Notes under the pieces: model-generated
Databases searched by the model: none
Seen by the model: only the letters and a program-made list of their open reading frames with translations
Told to the model about the DNA's origin: nothing
NCBI GenBank assembly: GCA_016196755.1
Contig: JACPXC010000045.1
Coordinates: 124,001-188,000, forward strand
Origin: Elusimicrobiota bacterium
GTDB lineage: Bacteria; Elusimicrobiota; Elusimicrobia; UBA1565
Reading direction: 5' to 3'
Length of the DNA: 64,000 bases
Translations under genes and position numbers: made by a program
Shown: positions 1-9,157 of the stretch, piece by piece
Numbering within the stretch: the stretch's first letter is position 1
Layout: each line of letters opens with the position of its first letter

Positions 1-204
1 AGCGCGTCCTGCGGTCGGGTGACTTTTTTCATCGTTGGTATGTTAGAAATTGTGCGCGACAATTGGAAACTCTGGATGGCGAGCGCGTTAGCGAAAAAGA
101 CAGCGCACGACAAGAGAAATTTTAGTTTTCCTCCAGCGCGCTCGTCCCGCTCCGACCGGGATGGAGAGAAGGAAGAGGAGGGCGGCGGTCACGAGCGGTA
201 GCTC
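1..204. other. Intergenic left edge, no supported gene
   Basis: This stretch is clearly richer in A+T than the rest of the window. It holds a short perfect inverted repeat, AATTGT-GCGCG-ACAATT, at 48-64. A 60-codon open frame crosses it but is Arg/Glu-rich at its end, has no ribosome binding site and resembles no family I know. I see no promoter that can be assigned to a gene. Confidence 0.4.
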
Positions 205-831
205 TTAATTGTTTTCCTCGTTCACGGCGTCCCAGTATTCTTTGGAACGCGTGATGAGCGGCGAATCGGGCGTCACCTTCAGGCTGTCGCCGGGGATCAG
301 CACGCCGTAGACCCGCTTGGTCCAGGCGTCGGAGTCCTTCTCGTTGAGGGTGGGTTGGCACGACTCGTTTAGGTCGTAGCGGAGGCCGCGAGTGCAGATG
401 TAGTCGTAGCAGAACGGGTTCCTGAGCAGCCGTTTGGAGTCCTTGTCCCAATAAAGGCCGGACCGGTTCTTGACCAGCGCTTTGCAGTCCCGCAGCCGGA
501 ATATCGCTCCCCAGGATTCGGAGCCGCTGTAGGTGTTCACGAGGACATACTCCCCGGTCTCGTCCAGATGCAAGCCGCTGATGATGCTCTGTTCGATGAC
601 GCAGCTGCTCGTCGAACGCTCGACGCGAAGCCAGCCCTCCCATTTCGGCCGGGACGGTTCGTCGACGTCGAAGCCGTCGATGCTCAGGCGATAGTTCTTG
701 GTCTCCAGGACGGTGGTGGCCGAGGCCGTCGAGAGCTCAGCTCCCGCGACGATGTCATGGAAGACGCAGGAGGCCGACGCCTTCGCCGACGCCGGAACGG
801 CCAGCCAGCCGAACAAAAGCAGGGCATTCAT
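205..831 (-). CDS. Secreted protein of unknown function
   Basis: A 208-residue protein with a short hydrophobic N terminus (MNALLLFGWLAVPASAKA) that looks like a Sec signal peptide cleaved after about residue 16-18. The mature part has six or more cysteines (for example SCVFHD, SSCVIEQ, FCYDYICTRG, NESCQP), which suggests disulfide bonds and a periplasmic or extracellular location. The middle part alternates hydrophobic and charged residues like a beta-rich fold. A good ribosome binding site, GGAGAAG, lies just before the ATG, so this gene is leadered. It stands alone between the window edge and tRNA-His. I do not recognise the family. Confidence 0.7.
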   Translation of the reverse strand: MNALLLFGWLAVPASAKASASCVFHDIVAGAELSTASATTVLETKNYRLSIDGFDVDEPSRPKWEGWLRVERSTSSCVIEQSIISGLHLDETGEYVLVNTYSGSESWGAIFRLRDCKALVKNRSGLYWDKDSKRLLRNPFCYDYICTRGLRYDLNESCQPTLNEKDSDAWTKRVYGVLIPGDSLKVTPDSPLITRSKEYWDAVNEENN

Positions 832-925
832 AGTCTTCTCCGCAAGGACAAGGCCTTATGCCGTGAGGCAGCCGGCTGAAGCTGCTCTCGGTGGACAGCG
901 GTCCGCCTGACTTCGGCTGAAAATC

Positions 926-1000
926 TGGGGCGACCGACGGGGATCGAACCCGCGTGTCCAGGTCCACAACCTGGCGCTCTACCATTGAGCTACGGCCGCC
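926..1000 (-). tRNA. tRNA-His (GTG anticodon)
   Basis: The minus strand folds into a complete cloverleaf: acceptor GCGGCCG/CGGTCGC with one G-T pair, D-arm GCTC/GAGC, anticodon stem CCAGG/CCTGG with loop TTGTGGA, and T-arm GCGGG-TTCGATC-CCCGT. The anticodon GTG reads His codons. The diagnostic extra G at position -1 (base 1000) is encoded and faces C73. The CCA end is also encoded (928-926), unlike the tRNA-Arg elsewhere in this window. It is a single gene, 44 bp beyond the response regulator stop. Confidence 0.96.
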
Positions 1001-1044
1001 GCAAGACGGCTATTCTAGCGTTTCACCGTCAGGCAGGCAAGGAT

Positions 1045-1731
1045 TTAGGCGTCGAGCCGGTAGCCGAAGCCGCGCACGGTGACGAGTTTCTCGGCGGCGG
1101 CGCCGAGCTTCTCGCGCACCTGGCTGACCGTGACGTCGACGACCTTGGTCTCGGGCGACTGCCCCGGGGCGTAGCCCCAGAGGGTCTCGAGCAGGAACTC
1201 GCGCGAGAGCACCCGGCCCTTCTGCGAGGCCAGCATGGCCAGGAGGTCGAACTCGCGCGCGGCCAGGGCGGTGAGCTTGCCCTTGATCGTGAGCTTGCGC
1301 GAGTCGAAATCGAACTTGAACGGGCCGTGCTCGAGGGTCTCGGGCTTGCCGAGGCGTCCCGAGCGGCGCAGCAGGGCCTCGACGCGGGCCAGGAGCTCGC
1401 CCTGGTGGAAGGGCTTGGTCAGGTAGTCGTCGCCGCCGGCCCGCAGGCCCTCGATCTTGTCGTCGGCGCTCCCCTTCGCGGTCAAGAACAGGATCGGGGT
1501 CTTGCGCGTGCGCGAGCCGCGGCGCAGCTCGTGGCAGAAGTCCACGCCCTCGCCGTCGGGCAGGGTGCGGTCGACCAGATACATGTCGAAGTCCTCGCCC
1601 TTCGTGCGCTCGCGCGCGGCCGCGATCGTCGAGGCCAGCTCGATCGAGTAGCCCTCCGCGGTGAGCAGGTCGTTGAGCAGCGTTGAGGAGGACTCCTCGT
1701 CCTCGACGACCATGATCCTAAAGCGCGCCAT
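1045..1731 (-). CDS. OmpR/PhoB-family response regulator
   Basis: A 228-residue two-component regulator. The receiver domain (residues about 4-118) shows the acidic pair in VVEDEE, the phosphoacceptor Asp in [10 protein letters not shown], the conserved Thr in LFLTAKG and the Lys in YLTKPF. A winged-helix OmpR-type DNA-binding domain follows (about 130-226), with [12 protein letters not shown] and the VRGFGYRL end typical of the family. No histidine kinase gene adjoins it, so its partner is unknown; two kinases lie 40-55 kb away. The ATG lies 8 nt after a CATAAT box, so the message is probably leaderless. Confidence 0.93.
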   Translation of the reverse strand: MARFRIMVVEDEESSSTLLNDLLTAEGYSIELASTIAAARERTKGEDFDMYLVDRTLPDGEGVDFCHELRRGSRTRKTPILFLTAKGSADDKIEGLRAGGDDYLTKPFHQGELLARVEALLRRSGRLGKPETLEHGPFKFDFDSRKLTIKGKLTALAAREFDLLAMLASQKGRVLSREFLLETLWGYAPGQSPETKVVDVTVSQVREKLGAAAEKLVTVRGFGYRLDA

Positions 1732-1739
1732 TGCGCTCT

Positions 1740-1768
1740 ATTATGGGGTGCGGGCACGGCCGCGTCAA
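1740..1768 (-). promoter_or_regulatory. Promoter of the OmpR-type regulator
   Basis: On the minus strand TTGACG (1768-1763) is followed after 17 bp by CATAAT (1745-1740). The ATG at 1731 comes 8 nt later, which leaves no room for a ribosome binding site. This is a good example of the layout seen repeatedly in this window. Confidence 0.65.
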
Positions 1769-1815
1769 GACATCGTCGCTTGACCGCTTCGGGACAAGAT
1801 TGCCTTAATCCCGGA

Positions 1816-3399
1816 ATGAAGGGGGCGCTCGAAACCGAGGGGGTCGAGCTCCGCGGGACGGTGGCCGCGGAGCACGCCTCCGTCCTCACCCCCGAGGCCC
1901 TGTCCTTCGTCGTGGGGCTCGAAAGGCGCTTCGGCGCGCGCCGCCGCGAGCTCTTGGCCGCGCGCGTCGACCGGCTGGCCGCCATCGAATCCGGCACGGA
2001 CCCCGCCTTCCCGAAGGACTCCGAGGAGCTGCGACGCTCCGATTGGAAGGTCGCCCCCCCTCCCGCCGACCTCCTGGACCGCCGCGTCGAGATCACCGGG
2101 CCGCCCGAGCGCAAGATGGTCATCAACGCGCTCAACTCCGGGGCCAAGGTGTTCATGGCCGACTTCGAGGACTCCCACTCCCCGCTCTGGTCCGCCACCC
2201 TGGCCGGCCAGCGCAACCTCATGGACGCGGTGCGCCGGACGATCGCCTTCCGCAGCCCCGAAGGCAAGGACTATAGGCTCAACGAGCGCACTGCCGTCCT
2301 GTTCTGCCGCCCGCGCGGCTGGCACCTGGAGGAGAAGCACGTCCTCGTGGACGGGAAGCCGATGTCGGGCTCGCTCTTCGACTTCGGCCTCTACCTGTTC
2401 CACAACGCCAAGGAGCTCCTGGCCCGCGGGACGGGGCCCTATTTCTACCTGCCGAAGCTGGAAGGCCGCCGCGAGGCCGCGCTCTGGAACGACGTCTTCG
2501 TCCATTCCCAGGAGGCGCTGGGGATCCCGCGCGGCTCCATCCGCGCTACCGTCCTCATCGAGACCATCCTCGCGGCCTTCGAGATGGACGAGATCCTCTG
2601 GGAGCTGCGCGAGCACTCCGCCGGCCTCAACTGCGGCCGCTGGGACTACATCTTCTCCTTTATAAAGAAGTTCTCCTCCCGCAAGACGATGCTGCTGCCC
2701 GACCGCGCCCTCGTGGGCATGACCGCGCCGTTCTTGCGCGCCTACTCCCTGCTCCTCATCGAGACCTGCCACAAGCGCGGCGCCCACGCCATGGGCGGGA
2801 TGGCCGCGCAGATCCCGATCAAGGGCGACCCGGCCGCCAACGAGGCGGCCATGGCCAAGGTGCGCGCCGATAAGGAGCGCGAGGCCGGCGACGGCCATGA
2901 CGGCACCTGGGTGGCCCATCCCGGCCTCGTGTCGACGGCGGCCGGGATCTTCGACCGCCTCATGCCGGAGCCGAACCAGGTCGCCAGGCGCCTCCCGGAC
3001 CTCAAGGTCTCACCCGCCGACCTCCTGGCCGTCCCCCCCGGCGCCGTCACCGAGGCCGGCCTGCGCCAGAACCTCTCGGTGGGCGTGCAGTACCTGGCCG
3101 CCTGGCTCTCCGGGAACGGCTGCGTGCCGCTCCACAACCTGATGGAGGACGCGGCCACCGCGGAGATCTCGCGCGCGCAGCTCTGGCAGTGGGTCCGCCA
3201 CGGCGCCAAGCTCGCCGACGGGCGCGTCGTCACCGCGGCCTTGGCCCGCTCGACGCTGGCCGAGGAGCTGGCCGGGATCGACGCGGCCCGCTACGCGCCC
3301 GGCAAGCTCCAGCTGGCCGCCGAGCTCTTCGAGACGATGACGACCGCGGAGCGGTTCGTGGATTTCTTGACCATCCCCGCCTACCAGCGGTTGGACTGA
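1816..3399 (+). CDS. aceB: Malate synthase A
   Basis: Malate synthase condenses glyoxylate with acetyl-CoA to malate, the second step of the glyoxylate shunt, in the cytoplasm. The protein is 527 residues from the ATG at 1816, close to the usual 530-540 of the A isoform. Family blocks are clear: [14 protein letters not shown] near residue 110, the [15 protein letters not shown] block near residue 280, [14 protein letters not shown] and [15 protein letters not shown] at 1780 would add 12 residues with no support. The downstream gene is isocitrate lyase, 11 bp away with an AGGAGAGG site between, so the pair forms a glyoxylate-shunt operon for growth on acetate or fatty acids. Confidence 0.96.
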   Translation: MKGALETEGVELRGTVAAEHASVLTPEALSFVVGLERRFGARRRELLAARVDRLAAIESGTDPAFPKDSEELRRSDWKVAPPPADLLDRRVEITGPPERKMVINALNSGAKVFMADFEDSHSPLWSATLAGQRNLMDAVRRTIAFRSPEGKDYRLNERTAVLFCRPRGWHLEEKHVLVDGKPMSGSLFDFGLYLFHNAKELLARGTGPYFYLPKLEGRREAALWNDVFVHSQEALGIPRGSIRATVLIETILAAFEMDEILWELREHSAGLNCGRWDYIFSFIKKFSSRKTMLLPDRALVGMTAPFLRAYSLLLIETCHKRGAHAMGGMAAQIPIKGDPAANEAAMAKVRADKEREAGDGHDGTWVAHPGLVSTAAGIFDRLMPEPNQVARRLPDLKVSPADLLAVPPGAVTEAGLRQNLSVGVQYLAAWLSGNGCVPLHNLMEDAATAEISRAQLWQWVRHGAKLADGRVVTAALARSTLAEELAGIDAARYAPGKLQLAAELFETMTTAERFVDFLTIPAYQRLD

Positions 3400-3410
3400 C
3401 AGGAGAGGCG

Positions 3411-4754
<1,344 letters not shown>

Positions 4755-4773
4755 AACCTAAGGCGCTCCTTCC

Positions 4774-5295
4774 TTGTCCAAGCTCTCGCCGGAGGAGTTC
4801 GTCCGGAGGACGATGGAGGGCGTCTATGCGCTGGCGCTGCGGCTGACCGGGAATCCCTCCGACGCCTGGGACTTGGCGCAGGAGACCTTGGTCAAGGCCG
4901 TAAAGAGCCTGGCCGCATTCCGTGACGAGTCCGACCCGCGGACCTGGGCCTACCGCATCACGGTCAACGCCTGGAAGAACCGCGTCGCCTCGGCCGGCGA
5001 GCGCTTCCGGCGCGCGACGGAGCCGTTGGAAGCGCCGGACGGCGGACCGCGGCCGCTGCCGGCCGGCGACCCGCCCGCCGACGAACCGCTCGAGCGCGCC
5101 GAGAGGAAGGCGGCCGTCGAAGCCGCGCTGGCCGGCCTGGAGCCCGAGGACCGCGCCTGCCTCCAACTGCGCGAGTTCGACGCGCTGTCGTACGAGGAGA
5201 TCGCCGGGACGCTGCAGATCCCGGTGGGCACCGTGAAGTCTAGGCTGCATCGCGCCCGGCTGGCTCTGGCCAAGGCGCTGGAACGCTATCGATGA
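4774..5295 (+). CDS. ECF-type RNA polymerase sigma factor
   Basis: A 173-residue extracytoplasmic-function sigma factor. Region 2 spans about residues 8-70 (ALRLTGNPSDAWDLAQETL, then RTWAYRITVNAWKN), and region 4 spans about 115-170 (LEPEDRACLQLREFDALSYEEIAGTLQIPVGTVKSRLHRAR, including the helix-turn-helix). It probably redirects RNA polymerase to a small regulon. Its TTG start has little ribosome binding support. The stop overlaps the next start by 4 bp, and that gene encodes an anti-sigma factor, the usual partner. The pair sits beside pilin genes, which may be its targets; that is inference. Confidence 0.92.
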   Translation: MSKLSPEEFVRRTMEGVYALALRLTGNPSDAWDLAQETLVKAVKSLAAFRDESDPRTWAYRITVNAWKNRVASAGERFRRATEPLEAPDGGPRPLPAGDPPADEPLERAERKAAVEAALAGLEPEDRACLQLREFDALSYEEIAGTLQIPVGTVKSRLHRARLALAKALERYR

Positions 5296-5789
5296 CCTGC
5301 GACGAAGAAGCCCTCACCGAGTACCTCGACGGCGAGCTTTCTCCGGAGCGCTGCGCGGTGGTGGAGGCGCACGTGAAGGACTGCGCGTCCTGCCGGGCCA
5401 CGCTCGAAAAGCTCAAGGCCGGCTCGACGGCGTTCCGGGCCCATGGACACGTGGACGTCCCGGTCGGGCTCGAGAAGGCCGCCTTCCCCGATAAGGGCCG
5501 CGACACCGCCGGCCGGGAGCGGCCCTGGGTCCCGGCGCTGGTCGTCGCTTCCCTGACGGCCGTCGTCTTCGTCTCGGGCAAGCTGCTCAAGCCGCAGGTC
5601 TCTGGCATCTTCAATCAGGCGATGGGGATGATCTCGGGGGCCGCGTCGACGGTGGGGGACGGCGGCGGCATGGGAACTCCCGTCGGCGGCGATGCCGGTT
5701 CGAGTCTCCTTTCACTCCTCTTGGTCGGCGGCGCCGTCGCGGGCGTCGCCGCGGCTTTGGTCTACCTCTGGAAGCGCCGCCGCCGATAG
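5292..5789 (+). CDS. Zinc-finger anti-sigma factor with a pilin-like membrane segment
   Basis: A 165-residue protein. The N terminus is a zinc-binding anti-sigma domain of the zf-HC2/ZAS type, with the signature His27-x3-Cys31-x2-Cys34 after an acidic helix (EYLDGELSPERC). A first membrane segment covers about 80-95 and a second about 138-160, ending in KRRRR. Residues 91-126 align without gaps to residues 32-67 of the Flp-like pilin encoded at 6483-6692; I count 18 of 36 identical, including GK-x2-KPQ and the Gly-rich tail. That similarity is not part of any standard anti-sigma family. It presumably holds the neighbouring sigma factor at the inner membrane and may sense pilin status. Confidence 0.85.
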   Translation: MTCDEEALTEYLDGELSPERCAVVEAHVKDCASCRATLEKLKAGSTAFRAHGHVDVPVGLEKAAFPDKGRDTAGRERPWVPALVVASLTAVVFVSGKLLKPQVSGIFNQAMGMISGAASTVGDGGGMGTPVGGDAGSSLLSLLLVGGAVAGVAAALVYLWKRRRR

Positions 5790-5792
5790 GAG

Positions 5793-6287
5793 TTAATAGG
5801 CCGTCCACACCGTGCCTTTCGAGTCGGTGTGCTGGCAGCTCAGCCAGAAGTCCCCTTTGTGCCGCACCGTGCCCATCAAGGGGGCGGTCTCGGTCTCCCA
5901 ATACACCCAGAGCCCTCCCAGCGAGCCGTCGTAGCCCGACGGAGCGCCCAGGCCGAGCCGGCATGGCGGCCCCATGAGCAGCCCGACGCAGACGATGTCG
6001 CTCTCGGCGTGATAACCCGGCGCCCTGGCCTTGGGGATCTTGGTCAGGTACTTCCCGTTGACGGTCAACGAGGAGAGGTCGTCGGCGGGGAAGTTCCCCT
6101 CCATGTCCGAGTAATAGATGGACAGGGCCGACCGGATGGCGCCCATGTTGCCCTTGACCGAGCCCTCTTGCGACTTCCGGACCAAGTCCGCGAACTTCGG
6201 GACGGCGACGGCCGCCAGGACCCCGATGATCGCCACGACGATCATCAACTCTATGAGCGTGAAGCCCGACTGTTTCTTCTCCCGCAC
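5793..6287 (-). CDS. Type IV pilin-like / pseudopilin protein
   Basis: A 164-residue prepilin. After a short basic leader the class III signal G/FTLIELMIVVAIIGVLA marks prepilin peptidase cleavage before Phe9 with the conserved Glu5 of the mature protein. The rest of the N-terminal helix (PKFADLVRKSQEGSVKGNM) resembles GspG/PilE-type proteins. The C-terminal globular part has three cysteines (DIVCVG, PPCRLG, LSCQHT). The GTG start is set by a strong AAAGGAGGGG site. It faces the sigma/anti-sigma operon tail to tail with a 3-bp gap. No assembly ATPase or prepilin peptidase gene is in the window. Confidence 0.9.
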   Translation of the reverse strand: MREKKQSGFTLIELMIVVAIIGVLAAVAVPKFADLVRKSQEGSVKGNMGAIRSALSIYYSDMEGNFPADDLSSLTVNGKYLTKIPKARAPGYHAESDIVCVGLLMGPPCRLGLGAPSGYDGSLGGLWVYWETETAPLMGTVRHKGDFWLSCQHTDSKGTVWTAY

Positions 6288-6406
6288 AACCCCTCCTTTG
6301 CGCCGCTAGGTATGAATTATCAAGGAGCGGAGCTTTCGAACCGGCGCGCTTGGGGTGCGGTACCTCAGGTTAGCCGAGCCCTCTCCCGGCCGCCAGAGGG
6401 GCGCCC

Positions 6407-6422
6407 TGTGACCCTCGTCACA
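6407..6422. promoter_or_regulatory. Candidate CRP-family operator
   Basis: The sequence TGTGA-CCCTCG-TCACA matches exactly the 16-bp consensus half-sites and spacing of cAMP receptor protein family sites. It lies 60 bp before the ATG of the Flp-like gene and 120 bp before the divergent type IV pilin gene, so either could be controlled. No CRP-family gene is visible in this window. Confidence 0.5.
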
Positions 6423-6482
6423 GCGAGAACAAATCCTCCCTCCCCTTGTCCAAACTCGCGACCCTCAGGGTCGGGAGGCCGT

Positions 6483-6692
6483 ATGGACTGCATCCGCCAG
6501 GAGCTCCGCTACTTCAAGTCGCGCCGTGGGCAGGGCATCGTCGAGTACCTGCTCATGCTGTCGGTCATCGTCGGCGTCGTGCTCGTCATCGGCAAGATGT
6601 TCAAGCCCCAGATCGCCGGGGTGTTCACCGGGGTCATGGACAAGATCCAGAAGGCGGCGGAGTCGGTGGGAGGGACGGGCGGGGGCTACTGA
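6483..6692 (+). CDS. Flp-like small pilin
   Basis: A 69-residue protein. A charged leader (MDCIRQELRYFKSRRG) is followed by QGIVEYLLMLSVIVGVVLVIG, a hydrophobic helix containing the Gly and Glu-Tyr pattern of Flp/Tad pilins. The C-terminal half is amphipathic (KPQIAGVF, MDKIQKAAESV) and ends in a Gly-rich tail with Tyr. The ATG at 6483 is preceded by GGGAGG. A perfect CRP-type site lies upstream. Its residues 32-67 are mirrored in the anti-sigma factor at 5292-5789. No Tad secretion genes lie nearby, so it may be assembled by machinery encoded elsewhere. Confidence 0.8.
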   Translation: MDCIRQELRYFKSRRGQGIVEYLLMLSVIVGVVLVIGKMFKPQIAGVFTGVMDKIQKAAESVGGTGGGY

Positions 6693-6765
6693 TCAGCGCT
6701 GGCAGACCAGGAAGTATACGCTGGTCCGGCCGGCCATGCGGACCTTGTGAAGAGGCGTGCCCGGT
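6693..6765 (-). pseudogene. Remnant of a second mutM 3' end (direct repeat of 8366-8410)
   Basis: Bases 6693-6737 match the last 45 bases of mutM (8366-8410) at 42 positions, starting exactly at the stop codon. Read on the minus strand the remnant encodes HKVRMAGRTSVYFLVCQR and a stop, against PMAGRTSVYCLVCQR in mutM. One zinc-finger cysteine has become Phe and the CG before HK has become PL, so it cannot form the Fpg zinc finger. Weaker similarity runs on to about 6765. The two copies bracket the HEAT/TPR gene, which suggests insertion or segmental duplication at this spot. Confidence 0.7.
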
Positions 6766-6773
6766 GCTAGACT
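6745..6773 (+). promoter_or_regulatory. Promoter of the HEAT/TPR gene
   Basis: TTGTGA (6745-6750) and TAGACT (6768-6773) are separated by 17 bp, and the ATG at 6782 follows 8 nt later. The promoter lies inside the mutM remnant. No ribosome binding site precedes the ATG, so a leaderless message is likely. Confidence 0.5.
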
Positions 6774-6781
6774 AGCGCGTC

Positions 6782-8362
6782 ATGGCGGATTCCAGCCTCG
6801 TGGAGTATCTGCGCGCCAACCGCGGGTCTCACACCGTGGAAGAATTGCGCCAATCCCTCCTTTGGCAGGGCGCGGCCCCGGCGGAGATCGAAGCGGCGAT
6901 CGCGGAGGTTTTCAGTCCGCCCCGCAGGTCTTTCTTGGTCAAGGCGGCGTTGGGGGCGGGCATCCTTCTTCTTCTCTATTTGGCGATGTTGGCACTGCTG
7001 GCGGAGCTGAGTGCCAGGAACACCCTGCCGGGCGTGGTGCCGTCTTTAGGAAGCGCGTTTGCCATGAGCTCTATATCGGATGCGGACAGGCAGGCCCGCG
7101 CGGACTATCGGACGCATTATTTGCAGCCTCGGGCGCACATGCGCCTCGCTCTGTTGCTGTTCCAAAAAGGAATACGAAGCGATGCGTTTCATGTTTTGGA
7201 AAACGCTCGGGAGCTGTTCCCGAAAGAGTTATTCCTGTCCGCTCACGGCGAGATGCTTGAAGAACTGCTCAGAGACGGCAAGCTCTCGGAGGAGTTGAAG
7301 CGGCCGCCGTCGAAGCGGCCGGGAAGCAAGCTCAGCATCGATAAGGGGCTCCTGTATTTCTTGGCCGGCTATTTCGTCAAGCCGACCGAGCCGGCCTACC
7401 ATCGATCCGGAGGCACGCGCGAGGCTATCGTCGCGGCGCTGCGCGAGAGTCGCGCCCACATCCTCAGGAACACGAAGAGCGCCGAGGGGCTCATGCCCTA
7501 TTTGAATTCGGAAGACGCGTCTATGCGGGCTCAGGCCTGCATCACAGCCGCTCAGCTAAACGATCCGAGCTTGATCGATCCGCTGGTCAACCGCCTCGAT
7601 GACGATATGGGCAACGTTCGGACGAGCGCGGGCCAAGCCCTCCTGGACATGTCCAAGACTCACCGGGATCAGGTCTTGGCGCTTTGGGAGCGCCTGGAGT
7701 TCGCGCGTAGTCCGTTCGTACGCAGCAAGAGATTGGAGATATTCAAGAATCTGGATCCGCAAAGAGCTCTGCCCGCTATAATCAAAACCCTAGACGATCC
7801 CGAACCCTACATGCGCTTGGCCGCGTCTAGGGCCCTGGTCGGGGGCTATGAATCCGATCCTGGGATAAAGGCTGCCCTTCTAGGTCATTACTACGCTGAA
7901 AAGGATCCGGAGGTCCTTGCCGCTTTAGGAGCTCCTATGGAGGTCGCTGTCCACAACGGAGAAACGGCCTTGGAGAAAAAGGACTATTTGCGCGCCATCG
8001 CGGAGTACAGCAAAGTGCTGCAGTTCGAACCCGAGCCCGAGGTCGCGAGAAGGGCCTCTCAGGTGCTGGGAGAAGCGAATAGAGCGCTCGGCCGCTATCC
8101 CGAAGCGGAGGCGGCGTTCCGCCGGCAGTTGGCTTTATCGGGGGATGCCCCCCACCGCTACCTGATTTTTTGCGACATCACGGAATCACTCTCCATGCAG
8201 GGGAAGGTCGGCGCGGCGGCGGAGTCGTTGCGCCAGTGTCTGCTGGGCAGCAAGAAGTCGGGGAATTTAAGGGATGTCCTGCGAAATTGCGGGCGGGAGC
8301 CCGGGCTGGCCGGGTTGCGCGCGAGTCCGTTTTATAAACAAGTGCTAAGAGAGTTTCGCTGA
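6782..8362 (+). CDS. Membrane-anchored HEAT/TPR repeat protein
   Basis: A 526-residue protein. The first 45 residues are a small soluble region (YLRANRGSHTVEELRQSLL) followed by one membrane helix at about 58-78. Residues about 210-400 form HEAT-type repeats (PYLNSEDASMRAQACITAAQ, then DPEPYMRLAASRALVG). Residues about 400-510 look like TPR units (ALEKKDYLRAIAEYSKVLQ, then ALGRYPEAEAAFRRQLA). It should be a scaffold for protein contacts rather than an enzyme. Codon use differs from its neighbours, with ATA, TTA, AGA and many A/T-ending codons, which hints at recent acquisition. It lies between two copies of the mutM 3' end. Confidence 0.8.
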   Translation: MADSSLVEYLRANRGSHTVEELRQSLLWQGAAPAEIEAAIAEVFSPPRRSFLVKAALGAGILLLLYLAMLALLAELSARNTLPGVVPSLGSAFAMSSISDADRQARADYRTHYLQPRAHMRLALLLFQKGIRSDAFHVLENARELFPKELFLSAHGEMLEELLRDGKLSEELKRPPSKRPGSKLSIDKGLLYFLAGYFVKPTEPAYHRSGGTREAIVAALRESRAHILRNTKSAEGLMPYLNSEDASMRAQACITAAQLNDPSLIDPLVNRLDDDMGNVRTSAGQALLDMSKTHRDQVLALWERLEFARSPFVRSKRLEIFKNLDPQRALPAIIKTLDDPEPYMRLAASRALVGGYESDPGIKAALLGHYYAEKDPEVLAALGAPMEVAVHNGETALEKKDYLRAIAEYSKVLQFEPEPEVARRASQVLGEANRALGRYPEAEAAFRRQLALSGDAPHRYLIFCDITESLSMQGKVGAAAESLRQCLLGSKKSGNLRDVLRNCGREPGLAGLRASPFYKQVLREFR

Positions 8363-8365
8363 AGC

Positions 8366-9157
8366 TCAGCGCTGGCAGACCAGGCAGTAGACGCTGGTCC
8401 GGCCCGCCATCGGCCGGCGGGTCTTGACCAGCTTGTGACCGCAGGTCCCGGTGGCGCGCCCGTAGACCGCGTGCGCGAGGTGGGCCCGTCCCGGATGGCC
8501 CAGCGGGTCGAGGAAGGCCTCGTCGCTCAAGGTCGAGCCGCCGGTCTCGATGCCCGCGGTCAGTACCCGCTTGACGGCGGCGACGAGCCGCTCGCGCTCC
8601 GCCGCGCTCAGCGACGCCGCGGCGCGGGCCGGCCGCACGCCGGCCAAGAACAGCGCCTCGGTGGCGTAGATGTTTCCCACCCCGGCGACGACGGCCTGGT
8701 CGAGCAGCAAGGCCTTGACCGGGGCGCGGCGCTTGCGGAACTCGCGGGCCAGGTGCGCGGCGTCGAAAGCGGCCTCGAGCGGCTCGGGGCCGAACTCGGG
8801 AAGCGGACAGGCGATGCGCCCGAAGCGGCGCGGGTCGACGAAGCGCATCGACTCGGGGCCGAAGTCCATCCGGAAGCGCTCATGAGCCTGGGTCGGAGCG
8901 GCGCTGGGCGCCAGGAACAGGCGGCCCGACATGCCGAGGTGTCCCGTGAGCGTCCTGTCACCGGAGAAGTCGAGCAGGAGATACTTCCCCCGCCGCCGGG
9001 CCGCGAGGAACTCGGAGTCCACGAGTCCCGTCAGCGCCTTCGGCGGAGGCCGGCGGTAGAAAGTCACCTTCGGCACCACGACCGCGCTGACCCGCCGCCC
9101 GACCAGCCGCTCGGCCAGCACGCGGCGCACCGTCTCGACCTCCGGCAGCTCGGGCAT
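8366..9157 (-). CDS. mutM: Formamidopyrimidine-DNA glycosylase
   Basis: A 263-residue base-excision repair glycosylase/AP lyase that removes 8-oxoguanine and ring-opened purines. It begins with the catalytic MPELPEVETV, with Pro2 as nucleophile and Glu3. The conserved Lys is in RRRGKYLLLDF, and TGHLGMSGRL and AGVGNIYATEALF are family blocks. The C-terminal zinc finger reads CGHK then YCLVCQ, so one ligand is His in place of Cys (Cys-His-Cys-Cys), a point to check. The ATG overlaps the stop of the upstream cytochrome assembly gene by one base. The last 45 bases are duplicated at 6693-6737. Confidence 0.94.
   Translation of the reverse strand: MPELPEVETVRRVLAERLVGRRVSAVVVPKVTFYRRPPPKALTGLVDSEFLAARRRGKYLLLDFSGDRTLTGHLGMSGRLFLAPSAAPTQAHERFRMDFGPESMRFVDPRRFGRIACPLPEFGPEPLEAAFDAAHLAREFRKRRAPVKALLLDQAVVAGVGNIYATEALFLAGVRPARAAASLSAAERERLVAAVKRVLTAGIETGGSTLSDEAFLDPLGHPGRAHLAHAVYGRATGTCGHKLVKTRRPMAGRTSVYCLVCQR

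Noticed and set aside
19-201. Open frame of 60 codons at the left edge
   Set aside because: No ribosome binding site or promoter, skewed Arg/Glu content at the end and no resemblance to any family; it overlaps nothing that supports translation.
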